From assembly GCA_008360975.2 (NCBI GenBank), contig CM039183.1:36447850-36511849 (forward strand): 64,000 nucleotides of DNA. Direction: 5' to 3'. The translations under genes and the position numbers were made by a program. The notes below the pieces were generated by a model that searched no databases, was not told the origin of the DNA, and saw nothing but the letters and a program-made list of their open reading frames with translations. How positions within the stretch are numbered: the stretch's first letter is position 1; the number at the start of each line of letters is the position of its first letter. The stretch is from Lichenostomus cassidix (lineage: Eukaryota > Chordata > Aves > Passeriformes > Meliphagidae). Positions 12,501 to 24,959 of the stretch are shown one piece after another.

Positions 12501-13020
12501 TACCTTTACTATCCAACACATCAGCAGCTTTGAGGAAGATAACATAATGATTTCTCTTTCTGCTACATCGAGGTCTTCAGATAATATAAACGTAGATATT
12601 TCAAGGCTTTCAGGTTTATAATTTTGAGGTATATTTCACTAGAAAGCTAAGAAACTATAGGTTTGTTTCTTTTTCTTTTTAATTAAGGACTAAGGTAGCT
12701 ATATAAAATAATTTCATACATTTAAAAAATGGAGGCTTCATAATCTGAAGTTTTAGTTTATTGCCACGATAGATCAAAATGTCTTAAATATCAGAATATG
12801 AAGACTGTTTATCTAGTTCAGGTCCTAACTCCCCTGGAAGAGTAGTTTCCACTGCCACATGTAATGAAGCCAAGATTTTCTGGGCATGTATCATTTTGTG
12901 AATGCCAGATAAAGAAAATTATTCAAAAGATTTGCTATGTCAAAAGCAAGATACACATAAATTAAAATGTGAAATAACAGCTGAATTGATGGTGACAGGA
13001 TGAATATGTTCCTTCTTGCT
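6592..13020. other. Plain intron, including a GC-richer patch at 11.15-11.34 kb
   Basis: Mostly AT-rich sequence with no recognisable element. At 11150-11340 there is a locally GC-rich, CpG-poor patch (CCAGGGAGACACTGGGGG..., CCCAGGGCCCC) that I cannot assign. Short ORFs here are below 95 codons and show no domain. A small inverted repeat (CCACATT-AC-AATGTGG) occurs near 10465-10480. Confidence 0.55.
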
Positions 13021-13024
13021 GAAG

Positions 13025-13046
13025 AAAACTGTTTTAAAACAGTTTT
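13025..13046. repeat. 22-bp perfect palindrome
   Basis: AAAACTGTTTT followed immediately by AAAACAGTTTT, an uninterrupted dyad with no spacer. By simple base statistics a perfect 22-bp palindrome is unexpected in 64 kb, although AT-rich sequence raises the odds. No known site is recognised. Confidence 0.95.
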
Positions 13047-13651
13047 TAAGTTAAAATATTCATTTCATAAATCAAAATTAACACATTTTCCCAAAAAAAA
13101 TTGTCCCAGGAGCTCAGAATGCAAATTCAAAGAATGTTGAGCAAGGCATGAAGTTAAAATTTCTGAACAAGGAGAAAAATAAATCTGTGTTTGATTACAC
13201 ATAATTCTCTATACATGGGCTATTTTATATCGGAAAAGCTGAAGCTTTGTGAGAGTATAGACTCCACTGAACATCCAACCTTTGTGAAGGGGTCACACTG
13301 CTGCCAACATGTATATGCATAGCACAGTTCTACAAATTCTCTTGCAAAATCCGGGCTGGCAGACCTAATAACTGTGGATAGAAGACAAAAATGCACCATC
13401 ATTTCTGTGAGGCATGTGAGGTGCAATACAGTTTGAAAGAGAAGAGTTGTTTTTAACTATGTTTGGTTTTAAAGGCTGACTGTGCTGACCAAGTATTTCA
13501 GCTCTCTGAAGAAAATGTAGTAGACCGGTATTAGGTTATCATTTTGGGCTGGATGCTGTGTTTCCATTGTCCCTGTTGTGAGGAGGAATGATGCTAGAAA
13601 AGCAGCTTAGACTCCCATGTGATATTCTCTTTTCCAAAACCTACTTTAAAG

Positions 13652-13708
13652 CCTGAAAGAATGGACAGTCTTTTTTTTTTTTTCTTTTTTTTTTTTTCCC
13701 TGAAAGAA
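13652..13708. repeat. Poly-T tract (T13-C-T13) between 10-bp direct repeats
   Basis: CCTGAAAGAA occurs at 13652-13661 and again at 13699-13708. Between them lie TGGACAGTC and two runs of 13 T separated by one C. This is the layout of a minus-strand poly(A) insertion with target-site duplication, or of a replication-slippage duplication. Confidence 0.8.
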
Positions 13709-15625
13709 ATACAAGTTCTTCATTCTAACGATGAATATTTCCAGAAGAAGATCCATCTCAATGTCAGGAACACCTCAATGCTTCTCAAGATTTCCTTTCC
13801 TTCTGTCTTTCTGACAAAATGCAGGCAGCTGCAGCCCATCACTCCCTTTGCCAATGCATTCATCAGTTAATTTGAAGGAAATCGCCCAGCACACAAAGCT
13901 GAGCTTATGATCAGACAGGAAATTATAGTCTATTATGCAATTTTATTCTTGTCTGTGATTGACTGCACATCAAAGGGCCACTCAGTGGCAGCCACTGATA
14001 CTTGTTAAGGTAAAAATAGTTCTGCAAAAGCAGATGGTAAAAGCAAGACACCAGTGAATCAGAAATGCTGAGTCTCAGTATAGTATACTTTTGATGAGCC
14101 TTTTAGAAATATACAAAAAGGATTTTAACAGACACTGTTTCATTGCAGCGTATTGACATTACAAACTGTATGGTGTTTTCAGATACAGTGTAAGTCTGCC
14201 AAATTCTCATCACAGTTTTCCCTCACACCCTATATAGACTGGTATGGGCATCAGCACCTGTAAATAGGTAATTTTTTTATAATATGTGCTCCATACATAG
14301 ACTTTATCAGTATATGAGTTTAAGAATATTTATAATTCTGCATGCAAATAACCTCATTGAGCTCAGTAAGACTTTTAACATTTTTTTACACTGATTAGGG
14401 ATAAAAAGATTTTGAGGTATAATGCCAACATGTCCATCTCAGTAACACACTTTTAACACCTTATGAACCCAATTGTGTCAGCTTAGGCAAGTGATTAACA
14501 TGAAACAAGAATAAAATCGGAATGAGATTTATTTAAATAAAGCCATTAAATATTTTAAGCCAAACATCCAACTGAAACCATGCCTTCGTAATGGCATGTG
14601 GGAGCTCTGAATAGTGACTGAAATGAAAAATGAAATACTGTGGCAAGCTAAAGGGCCAAAAAAGTTACAGAAATAGATCATTTGGTCAGATATTTAGAAA
14701 GAATAAGAATTCTGAAAAAAAAGTACTGTTTTAAACTGTGTACATCAAGCATTGTAAATGTGTGACAATGTTCTTGGAATCCTCATTTTACAAAAAAGAA
14801 GTAAAACATAGATATATTTATTCTTTTAAATTATTGTCCTCTACAAAAAAACCCAGTGCTTTTCTTTAGGTTCTCTTTCCTCCAAACAATAAACATAAAT
14901 TATACAGCTGGATCACCACTGAATAGTTAATAATTCTCAAATTAAAAAAAAAAAATTATTCTCATTATGAAAGAAGAAAGATATATTAATAACAGAAATA
15001 TATTCAAAACACTTTGACCTATTATTTATTTAAGATACATATATGCTGGTAATTGCAAAATGGCAAATATTTATCATCAGAGAGATGAAATCCTTATTTT
15101 CTTTCTTGAAAAAACCCAGATGACCTAGCACATCTCATGGTTTCCAGAGAATTAACATAGGACATTATTATGGGGAGGTTTCTTTAAATTTGTGAAAGAC
15201 ACTGTTATTAATAATGCATCCCATGTAAGATTTTTTTTGTGTGATTAATGTGACTGAAACAGCAATAGCAATTAAGTGTTACACTGTGTTAGTGAAACTG
15301 TTTCCTTGCCATGATAAAGAGCTTCTGTGAGGATATTATTTACAACAAGCAGAGAAACCAAGAATTGTATTAAATCAGATTTAAAAGGGAATGCAACTTT
15401 CCCCAGAATCTAGCTTTTCTGAAGCCAGCTTTTTAATGTGTTTTTCACTCCGAAGCCCTACTGGCCTAGTAAGAGGCAGGAAGAACTACAATCCCAGAAG
15501 TTTCTGGCTTTCACAAGCAAAACAGAACAATGCAAAGGAAGAGAAATGGAATAATGAAGTTAAGGGAGAAAAGATTAGAAGCAGAAAAGAAATAGATCAG
15601 ATGATGATGAAAAGGCTTCTCCAGA
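13709..15625. other. Plain AT-rich intron
   Basis: No element, gene or RNA is recognised. A poly-A run of about 13 lies near 14942-14955. Confidence 0.55.
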
Positions 15626-15910
15626 ATTAGAATCCTAGAATCAAAAATTAATTGAGTTAGAAAGGACCTTAAAGATGATTTCGTTTTAAACCCTCCTGCC
15701 ATTCTAAACCTTCCACTAGTCCAGGTTGCTCAGAGCCCCATCCAGTGTAGCCTTGAACACTTCCAGGGATGGGACATCCACAACTTCTCTGGACAGCCTG
15801 CTCCACTGCCTCACCACCCTTGCAGTAAAGAATTTCTTTCAACTATCTCGTTCAAAGCTGCTCTCAGTTTAAGGCTGTTCCCCCTTGTCCTGTCACTATA
15901 TGTTCTTGCA

Positions 15911-15930
15911 AAAAGAACATATGTTCTTTT
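15911..15930. repeat. 20-bp perfect palindrome inside CR1
   Basis: AAAAGAACAT followed by ATGTTCTTTT. The usual CR1 sequence at this point has no such dyad. A neighbouring TATGTTCTTGC copy suggests that it formed by local duplication and inversion after insertion. Confidence 0.9.
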
Positions 15931-16167
15931 GTATGCTTCCTTCTCCATGTATGTTGTATGTTTCCTTCAGGTACTGGAAGATTGCAATTAGGTCACCTCA
16001 AAACCTTCTCTTCTTTAGGCTGAGCAAACCAAATTCTATCAGACTTTTCTCACAGAAGAGGTGCTCCATTCCTCGAATCACCTTGGTGTCCCTCCTCTGC
16101 ACTCACTCCAACAGGCTGATGTCCTGAGAACCCAACATCTGGATGCAGCTCTGCAGGTGAGCTCTCA

Positions 16168-16196
16168 GCAGAGCAGAGCAGAGCAGAGCAGAGCAG
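16168..16196. repeat. (CAGAG)n pentanucleotide repeat inside CR1
   Basis: Five or more CAGAG units, followed by CAGCAGAATCC. It interrupts the CR1 ORF2 homology and probably expanded after insertion. Confidence 0.9.
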
Positions 16197-16562
16197 CAGA
16201 ATCCCCTCCCTCCCCTGCTGGCCACACAGCTTTGGATGCAGCCCAGACACAAGTGACTTTCTGGGCTGTGAGTGCACATTGCTGGGTCATGTCTAGCCTC
16301 TCCTCCACCAGCACCCCCCAGTCCTTCTCCCAGGGCTGCTCTCCATCTGCTCATCCCCAGCCTGTGTTGATAGCAGGTGTTACCCCAATCCAGGTGCAGC
16401 ACCTTGCACTTGCTCTTGTTAAACTGCATGAGGTTTCCAAGAGCCCACTTGTGCAGCTTGTCCAGCTTGTCCCTCTGGGTGGCATCCTGTCCTTCAGGTG
16501 TGTCAACCATACCACCAAGCTTGGTGTCATCTGCAAGCTTGCTGAGGGCACTGGAGAGGACC

Positions 16563-19500
16563 TACAGTCAGTGCCATGATTTGGGGAATAAAAATGAGTG
16601 GTCTCCATTTTCCTGTGGACTATAGGTAACTCCTGAAGCAGCATGAAACTTGTCCTTACTCCAGGCTGCAAAGCTTGGAGCTTGCAAAGATCCTCTACCT
16701 CACTCTACAGTTAAGGATACAGGATAGATATCTGTAGAAAAGATACACTTCAACATTTTTCCTTTTAGGATTTTTCTTAACTATTCCATGAATAGTGTAT
16801 ATTATTATTTTTTAAGAACAAAGAGTAGAAGGAAAACAAAAAATAGCACAGGTAAGAGACTGCAATTACTTCAGTGGAAGACAACATGAAAAACTGAGTC
16901 CATTTTTCTGTGTGTACTTGCTAAAAGCTTTCCATTCCCTGCCAAGAGCCATATATTTTACTGAGTTAAATATTGATATTAATTTGTCGTGCAAAAGTCC
17001 CACATGGAATAGTCAGTACTAAAGTCACAGGATGCAGATATCAATTTCACAAAGAAATTTCAAAGTCATTCAATAAATGTATAAAGCAAAAATAGCTTAA
17101 AAATGTAGTTCTTCAAAATAAGCCTGTATCATTGGACAAAGCACTGAACAAAAAAACTAGTGTCTCAAAACTTGCAGGAATCCTAAACTAAGACATGGAC
17201 AAAAGGGCATTGACATAAATATTAGTTTGAAACACTGTAGCAACATCAACATTGCTTCAACAGCTCTCCTGAAAATGCATGAGCTTAGGTGAAACACATT
17301 AGAAATGGTGAAATACTGAGCAAAGGTTACCTCGTAGTTTCTTTAGGAGTCCTTTACCCATATGCAAACAGTGCCATTATATACACATGCACTATACAGA
17401 GATATACAATTTAACACACACAATGGGCATGTATATATGTGCTCCTAAGGAATGTGAACATTTCAAGAGTCTGATTATTATGAAAAAGGCTAAAAGTGAA
17501 AACAATCATCATGAAAACAGCTGAAACAAATCTTATTTTCTGGATTTAGAAAACTTCCCATCCATAATTCAGCTACAAAGCTCATCACATCATGTGGACT
17601 GGCTTCCATACTCTACACTGACAGTAACTAAAGGACACCTGGGCACACGTTTTTGGTAATACTCTGACTGCATCAAATCTAGACCTAATTGTTAAGGGAC
17701 TGTTGAACCACTCCTCACTGTTGGGAGCACAAGCACCTGTGTAGAGCAAAATGGAACATCCAAGGCTGAAATCCAAATCCTAAACATTTCTGAAGACTTT
17801 TGGGTGATATGGAGAGGGAACAGATCAGTCTAGCCTCATATGAAGTTCACTAAATCACCAATACTAAATGTTTCTGTGTCACTAAGTACAGAAAAGAGAA
17901 AAATGTGTTGAACGTTTTGACATTTCCATTAAATATCTATTTTACCGCACAGTTTAAGAACCCGTACATGATAGAAAAATTATGTGAGAAAGCATTTTAT
18001 TTTAAAATTGTAGCCAAAAGCAATACAGCTGATATAGTATCAACAATTCTCACCCCATGAACAACTCTCCAAGAGTACCAGGGAGACAGACATGAAGGCT
18101 GCTCTAGGTGTGCTGTAGTCCAACAGCAGGACATTAGAGTAGCTTTCTAGGGGTTCGGGTTTTTTTCAATTATGATGATGTTATTAATATTTTTATTTCC
18201 TTGAATATGATATTTACTCTAAAAAGTTACCATCTTTTTTTATATCGGATCTATCTTACCCTGAACATCAGCATTCACAGTGATTGCTGTAATTCTGACA
18301 ATTCAGACCAGCTTGCCTGGACAGGTTTTAATCTTGTGAACTATCACTGTAATTCACTGCATGAGATACCCTATTGTGTTCATGTGTGAGGAGAACCCTA
18401 GCTGCACTAGGGATAACTTGACTTACTTGTAGAAAGAAGGATTTCTTGCAAAGATCCCAGTTAAGACTTGCCTACGTTTGTGGACAGATATTAAATTATC
18501 ATTGTACATTGTTTTGAGGAACTGTGATCAGCCGCTGAAGCCCTACAATGTGAGAAGACAGAGGAGATGGCCAAGGGCAGTGTGCTCCCGAGGCTCATGG
18601 CAGGATGTAGGGAGTCACTGGTGACAGCTGCTGCAAAAACAGCTGAACTTGGTTCCACACAAACAGGCCCACAGGGGACTTTGGTCTTCATAAATGCATC
18701 TCTCTAGTGAATCAGCAACTGGCAATTGTTATTAAATGAACCAACCCGTGTTCATCCCCAGGTGAATCCAAATGTCTTCCTGCACATGCCGGACCAGCAC
18801 AGGGGGTAAATCCACACCTCCACCAAACACAGAGTATTAAATAATAGAACTATGAACAAAAAGAACTTTGGATAATAATGAGCTTGAGCTGACTTCACAC
18901 TCCATGTGTGTGAACACATCCTGGCCACTGGGGACACCCAGTGTCACAGCAATGAGAACATTATACAGACTGGCAACAGGAGCCACATTCACATTGTGAT
19001 TCAACTATCTATAGAAATTGCTGTATTTTGCAAAGTGCAATTTGTCCCAGCATTGTGATTTACATGTATTGTTGTATTGCTCTACAAACTCAAAATCCCA
19101 TGCAACATCATACAACTGGGCTCCAGCAGGAATATTCCTCTATGCTTGACGTAAAATATCCATTTTTTTACTCATACTGAATCAACTTTGAATATCTAGA
19201 AGACTACGATCCAGAAGGGAGAAACAGACAATAACAAACTGTATCTAAAGGATTATTCTTAATACAGCAAATAAGATACAAGGGGTGCCTTATTGTGTTT
19301 TTCCAGCATTGTGAACTAATAAAACTTTTACTAATCAATATATCAAACATACAAAATAACAAAGTCAGAAGTTCATGGACTAGAGATAACACAAGTGAAA
19401 ACAAGCTCAACATTGAAATGTGATCCTGTGACCTTCATTTGGTTCTGCAGCTGTGTCAGGAGGGGGAATTTACTCTCCCCTGCCTCCTCACTGAATAGGT

Positions 19501-22500
19501 GATACTAAAACAGGTCATTCTCAGTAAATTATTGTCAGTATTAGAACTCATCAAGTTAACGGTGTTGATAACTGCAACAGGGCTTGTTCCCTAAATAGTG
19601 TTACTTTGTTCAACATGTCATATCAGAGCAAGTTAAAGCCCTTTAAGTAGCCTTTTATGCTGAGACAAAGCATACATTAAAGTGATGAATTGGTGGGAAT
19701 CCTGATCAGAGAAAGGTAAATTTGTATTTCTTGCTTGAATAAATTTTACTGTCTTACATTTGGTTTGTAGATTACAGGAGCATGCATTTGGTGACATAAC
19801 AGGCCCACTCAAGGAGGTGGATGCTCAACCAGCTCTCAATCATTGTCATGACTTGGGGAATAACTTTTTTTCTATTGTTTGCAAAAATAAATCTTAGCAA
19901 TGTAAAATAACATAGGGTAATTGACATGCTACATTTTTGTTAATTTTATCTGCATATATAATGCATCTGACATCTTAAAAATTAATTTTTCTAATAGCCT
20001 GTTCTGGTTGAGGAATAAGTCATCTCATTATCTACCAGCCTCTGGCACTAATATCCAGCTTCTTTCACAAAACCTTGAAACCCGTACTGTGGGGAAGCCA
20101 AATACAATAAATAATAAGAACTACTACAGAGATCTTCAATAATAGATTTGTTTTGTGCTAGGAATTTCTGAATATTATTACATTCAGAAATATTGAATTA
20201 ACTCTAAAAATATTAAATAACTTATGTTGTCAGAAGGGATTACAGATGTTTTCTTTAGCTGTCATACCAAATCATTCCCAGCATTCTGATTATTCTGGGA
20301 CCAATGTATATCCTTGGGAAGGGGAATTGAAGCTCTATCATATAAAAACCAACCAACTACATACTAAAAAAAATCCCATTCTACAATGTTCCCTAATTAA
20401 AAATACATATTGTCCTTCTGATAGTACATACAGTGATGGTAATGATAGCTCAATACCAAATCCCTCTTGAAGGACACCTTTAATATTTATTTTATGTAGC
20501 CTTTCTCTGACAATATATCCCCACACTGACCTCTGAGTAAGGTCAATCTGAATACAGTACCCAGCAACGACTTGTCTACAATTTTAATTCTTGTGTTTTG
20601 AAATATGTTTACTAATGCCAAGCCTGAAAGAAGTGAAGCAAGTGTGTACAAACGAAAAGAAAAAGCTTCAGGAGCTCCACTGAGACCTCAAAATAATGCC
20701 TAAAGGTAGAATCAATCTTCATGTTAACAGAAATGTTGGGGCAGCAATTGTCTCTGTCAGAACGATCATTCTCTCAGATAACAACAGGGTGACAGCAATC
20801 ACTGCAAGTTTTTCCTTAGGCAATCTGCATAAATGTGAAGACAACTTGTTTGGGCCTCACTCCTCACTATCTATGGACTCCTGCTAGGGAGAACATGCAG
20901 CTGCCTTGGGGAAAGCAACACAAAACCAGAACCTTGAAAGCGAGTTTACCCTTTCTCAAAGCAGATCCAGATACTGGGGCACAAACTAATGCCACCCGAT
21001 TTTTTGGTTTTTTGTTTTGTTTTGGTTTTTTTAGAAACTAAAAACTATCCAATCCTAAGAAAATAAACTGCTTATTCAGTGTATTAAATAAATGCAGTAG
21101 TTGGATTTTCCAGTTTCCAATGTAGACTTTCACCAAGAGGGTGCAAGGCAGAACAAAGACAGTATGACAAAGAAATAAGAATAACCCCCAAAAGCTTACA
21201 TAAATACTGCTTCATCAAAATTGTCATATCAAAGAATCTGATTTTGGTCGCAGATATCATGGCTTCATTAATCAGCAACTGAAATACATAAATCTGCATT
21301 TTGGGAGGTATAACTCTTTCCAGAAGCTCGAGATTTAACATCCACATTTTCACAGAAATAACTTGAAGAAAAATAGGGAGAATGGGGAAATACTGCTTTC
21401 ATTTTCACAACATAGGTAAATCAAAATTTCTTTGATATTGAAGCTAATGTAATACAGATCTTTACAGGGTAGGAAACATGGTTTATCATCCTAAGAAACA
21501 ACATGCAAGGACTTTAAGTGCTCAAAATGCATAGACTTTAAGCACTACACCTAGACTGAAAAAAGAGATACTCCCAAAAATCTCTTGAGCCACAATCTGT
21601 AAACAATGAAAGCACAACTGAGGCAACCATAATCACTTTTAGGGTTCATTAGAAGATAAATTGCCTTTCTAATTAACACTAGTCACAAACAGATCTTGGA
21701 AATACTGTGCATACTTCTGTGAAAAGGATTATGAAAATAGCGTGTATTTGCAAAATTGTTGACTTTGCCAAGACTTCTATTTATTCAGTTGAGCAGTCTA
21801 GCAGGTCTATGCAGTAAATAATGTAGGTTTTAAAAATTGTCATCCATGTGACAATATAAATTTCCCCAAAAGCCAAGCTTTAAAGCTTTTTCACATGAAT
21901 AATGCATACAATAAAAAAGGAATATGCATGATTAACATCTGACCGGAGATATAATATGTATTTTCAGGTGAGTAGTGTGTACATACATGATGCAGCTGAT
22001 GTAAATTTTTATATGCAATTACGGTTGCAGGTAAACACTGCATATTTTACGAGTTTGAATTAGTGGAGTGACACCACAGCTAAACTGAGATGAGCTTCTA
22101 ACTTAACAGATATTATTTGAGCACTCTAAAAATCAACACACATGCCCATTTTGTCTGGAAAATTACTGTCCTTAAATGGTGTAGAAACTAAGTTTACTAC
22201 TAAAATACATAGCATTTTGTTACTGGATTTTTATCACCTTACCTATTTAAAAGTGAACCATTTAACCAAAATTAGTTTTCTCTAGATTCTATTTCAGATG
22301 AACAGAGCATGTGTGCCCCTAACTGCAGATGAGTAGGTTGGCCCCATAAGAGCAGTGCTGTTTTATTTAGTCCAAATATGTGATTGTGACATAGTTTTAA
22401 GGAGATGGGATGCCTAAAGGCTGCTATAAAGAGATAAAGTGGAGACATGCTTGAAGGCCATTCCTCAGATCTGAAATAAAAACTACAGACTTCAGTTACA

Positions 22501-24730
22501 TGGAAGTTCACACTGATGAACCTGTTTTGATGACCTTGGACCTCCTAAAAGGGGTAGGTACACTTTACAGTAAATTGTATTAGCAGTAGAAATGGTACTG
22601 GCAAAAGTGACAGCTGATGAGGTCCTAAGTAGTTGATTAGTTTTAGCCATGTAAAACTCTAATTATTTATCCGTGAGAGTATTTGCATCTAAAATATCAC
22701 AGACACAGCAGTAACCTAGGCTACATCTGTAGTTGATGGAGATAAACTGGTAGGATAAATGGCTCTGTCAAAAATGACTCAATTTTTTCAATTTAAAAAC
22801 TGATCTTAGATCAGTCCTACCCTTGGTAAGCATTTCCTGAAACACTGCATGCTATTCCCTCACCTGATTCTTCCTTATTTATCCATTAAGGCTGGCCACA
22901 GCAATATCTTGTCCATCCTCAGTACAGGCAAGTAATACTTGACAAAAATATTAGAAATTATTTATACAAAGCATCTTCAGATTATGTGACACAATACAGC
23001 AATTACTTGTGAACAGTACAAAAAGGTCTCATTCGTCTTAATGCCCTAATGTATGAACCACAATTTTTGGGTTAATGGCACTTCACTAAATGCATCATAT
23101 ACATATGCTAACCCTGTTTGGTTTGGATCTGCTGCATATGTTATCAGTCTCTGTCCCCAGTCTACTTTGTGAGACGTTGTTCACAGTCTAAAAAACAACT
23201 AAATGAAAGTGACGCTATTGTCTTAGTGTTCAATAAAAGGTATAGGACATTTACAAAGCATGTAGTTCAGTAGAAAGATAATCCTCTGGTTCAATAAAAG
23301 CTTCAATAAAAGAAGTGATGACACTTGCTGATCTTTCTACAGCCTTTCCCAGGAAAAACCTCCAATGTTAATGTAAGCATTTTACTATTAGATAGATGTA
23401 CTAGATGGTATTCCAACAACAAATTAAATCTGCAGGGTTATATTTTTTTCTAGTAATACCCTTCCTTCTTTCATTCCAGCACAATCTGCTACTTATGTAT
23501 AGCCCTTAGCTACCAGCAGTCTTTACTCCCACAAAACGACAATGATTTCTTTACAGTATAAATGCCAACTTCATGTAGCAGAGAAAGAAAAGAAACATTG
23601 GACAAATTATATGATTACAAATGGTCCTTCAGGAAGTCTATCTGAACTCAGTGTGAACATAGAACTTCTGTGCCCCAGCTCACAGCTCCATTCAAGTGGA
23701 CCATAATTTCTATTTTAAAAAAAGCTGTGAAAATATTACAAAATGAGATGACTCATCTGATTAAAGTTTGTGACATGCTCACCTTATGGGTAACTAAAAT
23801 TCCATGCTGGCTCATACACTTTTTTCTAAAACTACCTACAATTAGTTCTATCTGTTGGTAAATTTATCAAATCTTTTGGGATTTATTTAGGTGAAGTGTG
23901 TTAAATAGATATAAATCAATTACCAAACCAGTGGTGATGTTTACTGAAAACAAATTAGAAAGATTCTAACCGGAAAGAAGCAATCTGCCTCTATGCCTGA
24001 TTATTTTTTTTTCCTCAGCATTCCCCTGCCTTTACCTCCTAATATTCCTTCTTCCTCTGAAGTACCTTGACAAATGCTTATAAGAAGACCTTTACTTAAA
24101 GATAGAAATTCTTTCATGTTTATAAAGGCCTGACTTTGACTTAAAGGTTTCAAATTAATAGGCATATAAGTGCATCTATTGACCTATCCTCCAGGATTGA
24201 AATAAGACAAAGAAATGTTAAATGGCCAAATGTAAAACGAGAGTCCAAGTATTTTTTGTGTTTCTGGGGGTTATGAGCCTGCACTTTCTTATATGGGCAA
24301 GGTTATTTGAGTATTTCTGTACCTTTGTTGTTGCCCATCCCTTTCCTGGGCTAGAAATATTATGTTTCTGGTTAATGCAGTGCCTTTTGTCCTAAAGTTT
24401 TCTTGCTAAAAAGTATTATTATATATCCTTGCAATCATATAACAAGTTCTCCCATAAAATGAAAACTATTACAGAAAGCAACTGTCTTGGAGAAAGAATG
24501 AGCTCTGCTCCAGTGAAAAAGCTCCCAAAACCACACTGCAGCTCCCTCACAGACTCCACACTGATGACATGAGAGAACACCTTCATAGAGAAGTGCACTT
24601 AGCTGAAAAGGGAGAGCAAACCAACAAGTGGGACTTTCCCCTTCAATGATTGCTTCACATCATCCTGCAGCTAGTACCCCTTTGGGAAGCTGGAATCTCA
24701 AACAATAGAAAAAGGCTACTGAATGTATAG
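16563..24730. other. Plain intron with minor simple repeats
   Basis: No gene or transposon is recognised. A T/G-rich tract lies at 20999-21032 (TTTTTTGG, then TTTTGTTTT units). A 10-bp-arm inverted repeat (ATTTCTGAAT, 8-nt spacer, ATTCAGAAAT) is at 20164-20191. TTCAATAAAAG recurs three times at 23229, 23290 and 23302. Short ORFs show no domain. Confidence 0.55.
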
Positions 24731-24735
24731 CTGGG

Positions 24736-24958
24736 TATATAAAAGCCTGTGACCTGACTGCTGGAGATGAAAGCAACGAAAGCAGAAATAGGACAGAGGG
24801 AAAATTTAAGCTGTTCTCGAATAGACTAGATATGATGGCAGTATTTTCTGAGATGAATTGGAGAACTTCTAGAAAGCTCATATGGAAAGGATGGACTTCA
24901 GGTGTACCAAGCAGGAAGCTGAGTCCTTGGCAAGTATACCAGAGGAGAGGTAAGTAAT
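24736..24958 (+). promoter_or_regulatory. Speculative antisense promoter and first-exon module
   Basis: A strong TATA-like box, TATATAAAAG, is at 24736-24745 in a GGG...GCC context. About 180 bp past the expected start, GAGAG|GTAAGTAAT is a near-perfect splice donor (GT at 24950-24951). The interval has no stable ORF. This could be the first exon of an antisense non-coding transcript, but TATA-like and donor-like strings occur by chance in AT-rich introns. An AATAAA lies about 80 nt inside the would-be intron (around 25031). Treat as a hypothesis only. Confidence 0.2.
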
Positions 24959-24959
24959 A

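Larger units (their letters stand above)
15626..16562 (-). mobile_element. CR1 LINE, 5'-truncated, about 0.94 kb
   Basis: The left edge reads AGAATCCTAGAATC, the reverse complement of a CR1 3' tail, followed by the reverse complement of the conserved CR1 3' region (AGAAAGGACCTTAAAGATGA, then CCAGGTTGCTCAGAGCCCCATCC). Further right is the end of ORF2 in reverse. On the minus strand at 16103-16510 a frame contains VDTPEGQDATQRDKLDKL and NLMQFNKSKCKVLHL, typical of the C-terminal part of the CR1 reverse transcriptase. The frame is broken by shifts, so the copy is dead. The 5' end is lost near 16562, as is usual for CR1. A GCAGA pentamer expansion and a 20-bp palindrome arose inside it. It lies in PRKN sense orientation. 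There is no clean target duplication. Confidence 0.95.

Noticed and set aside
15914..15927. Glucocorticoid response element (AGAACA...TGTTCT)
   Set aside because: The half-sites are separated by 2 bp rather than the required 3, and the dyad arose inside a CR1 copy.
16061..16579. A 172-codon plus-strand ORF
   Set aside because: It is the antisense shadow of CR1 ORF2, which lies on the minus strand.
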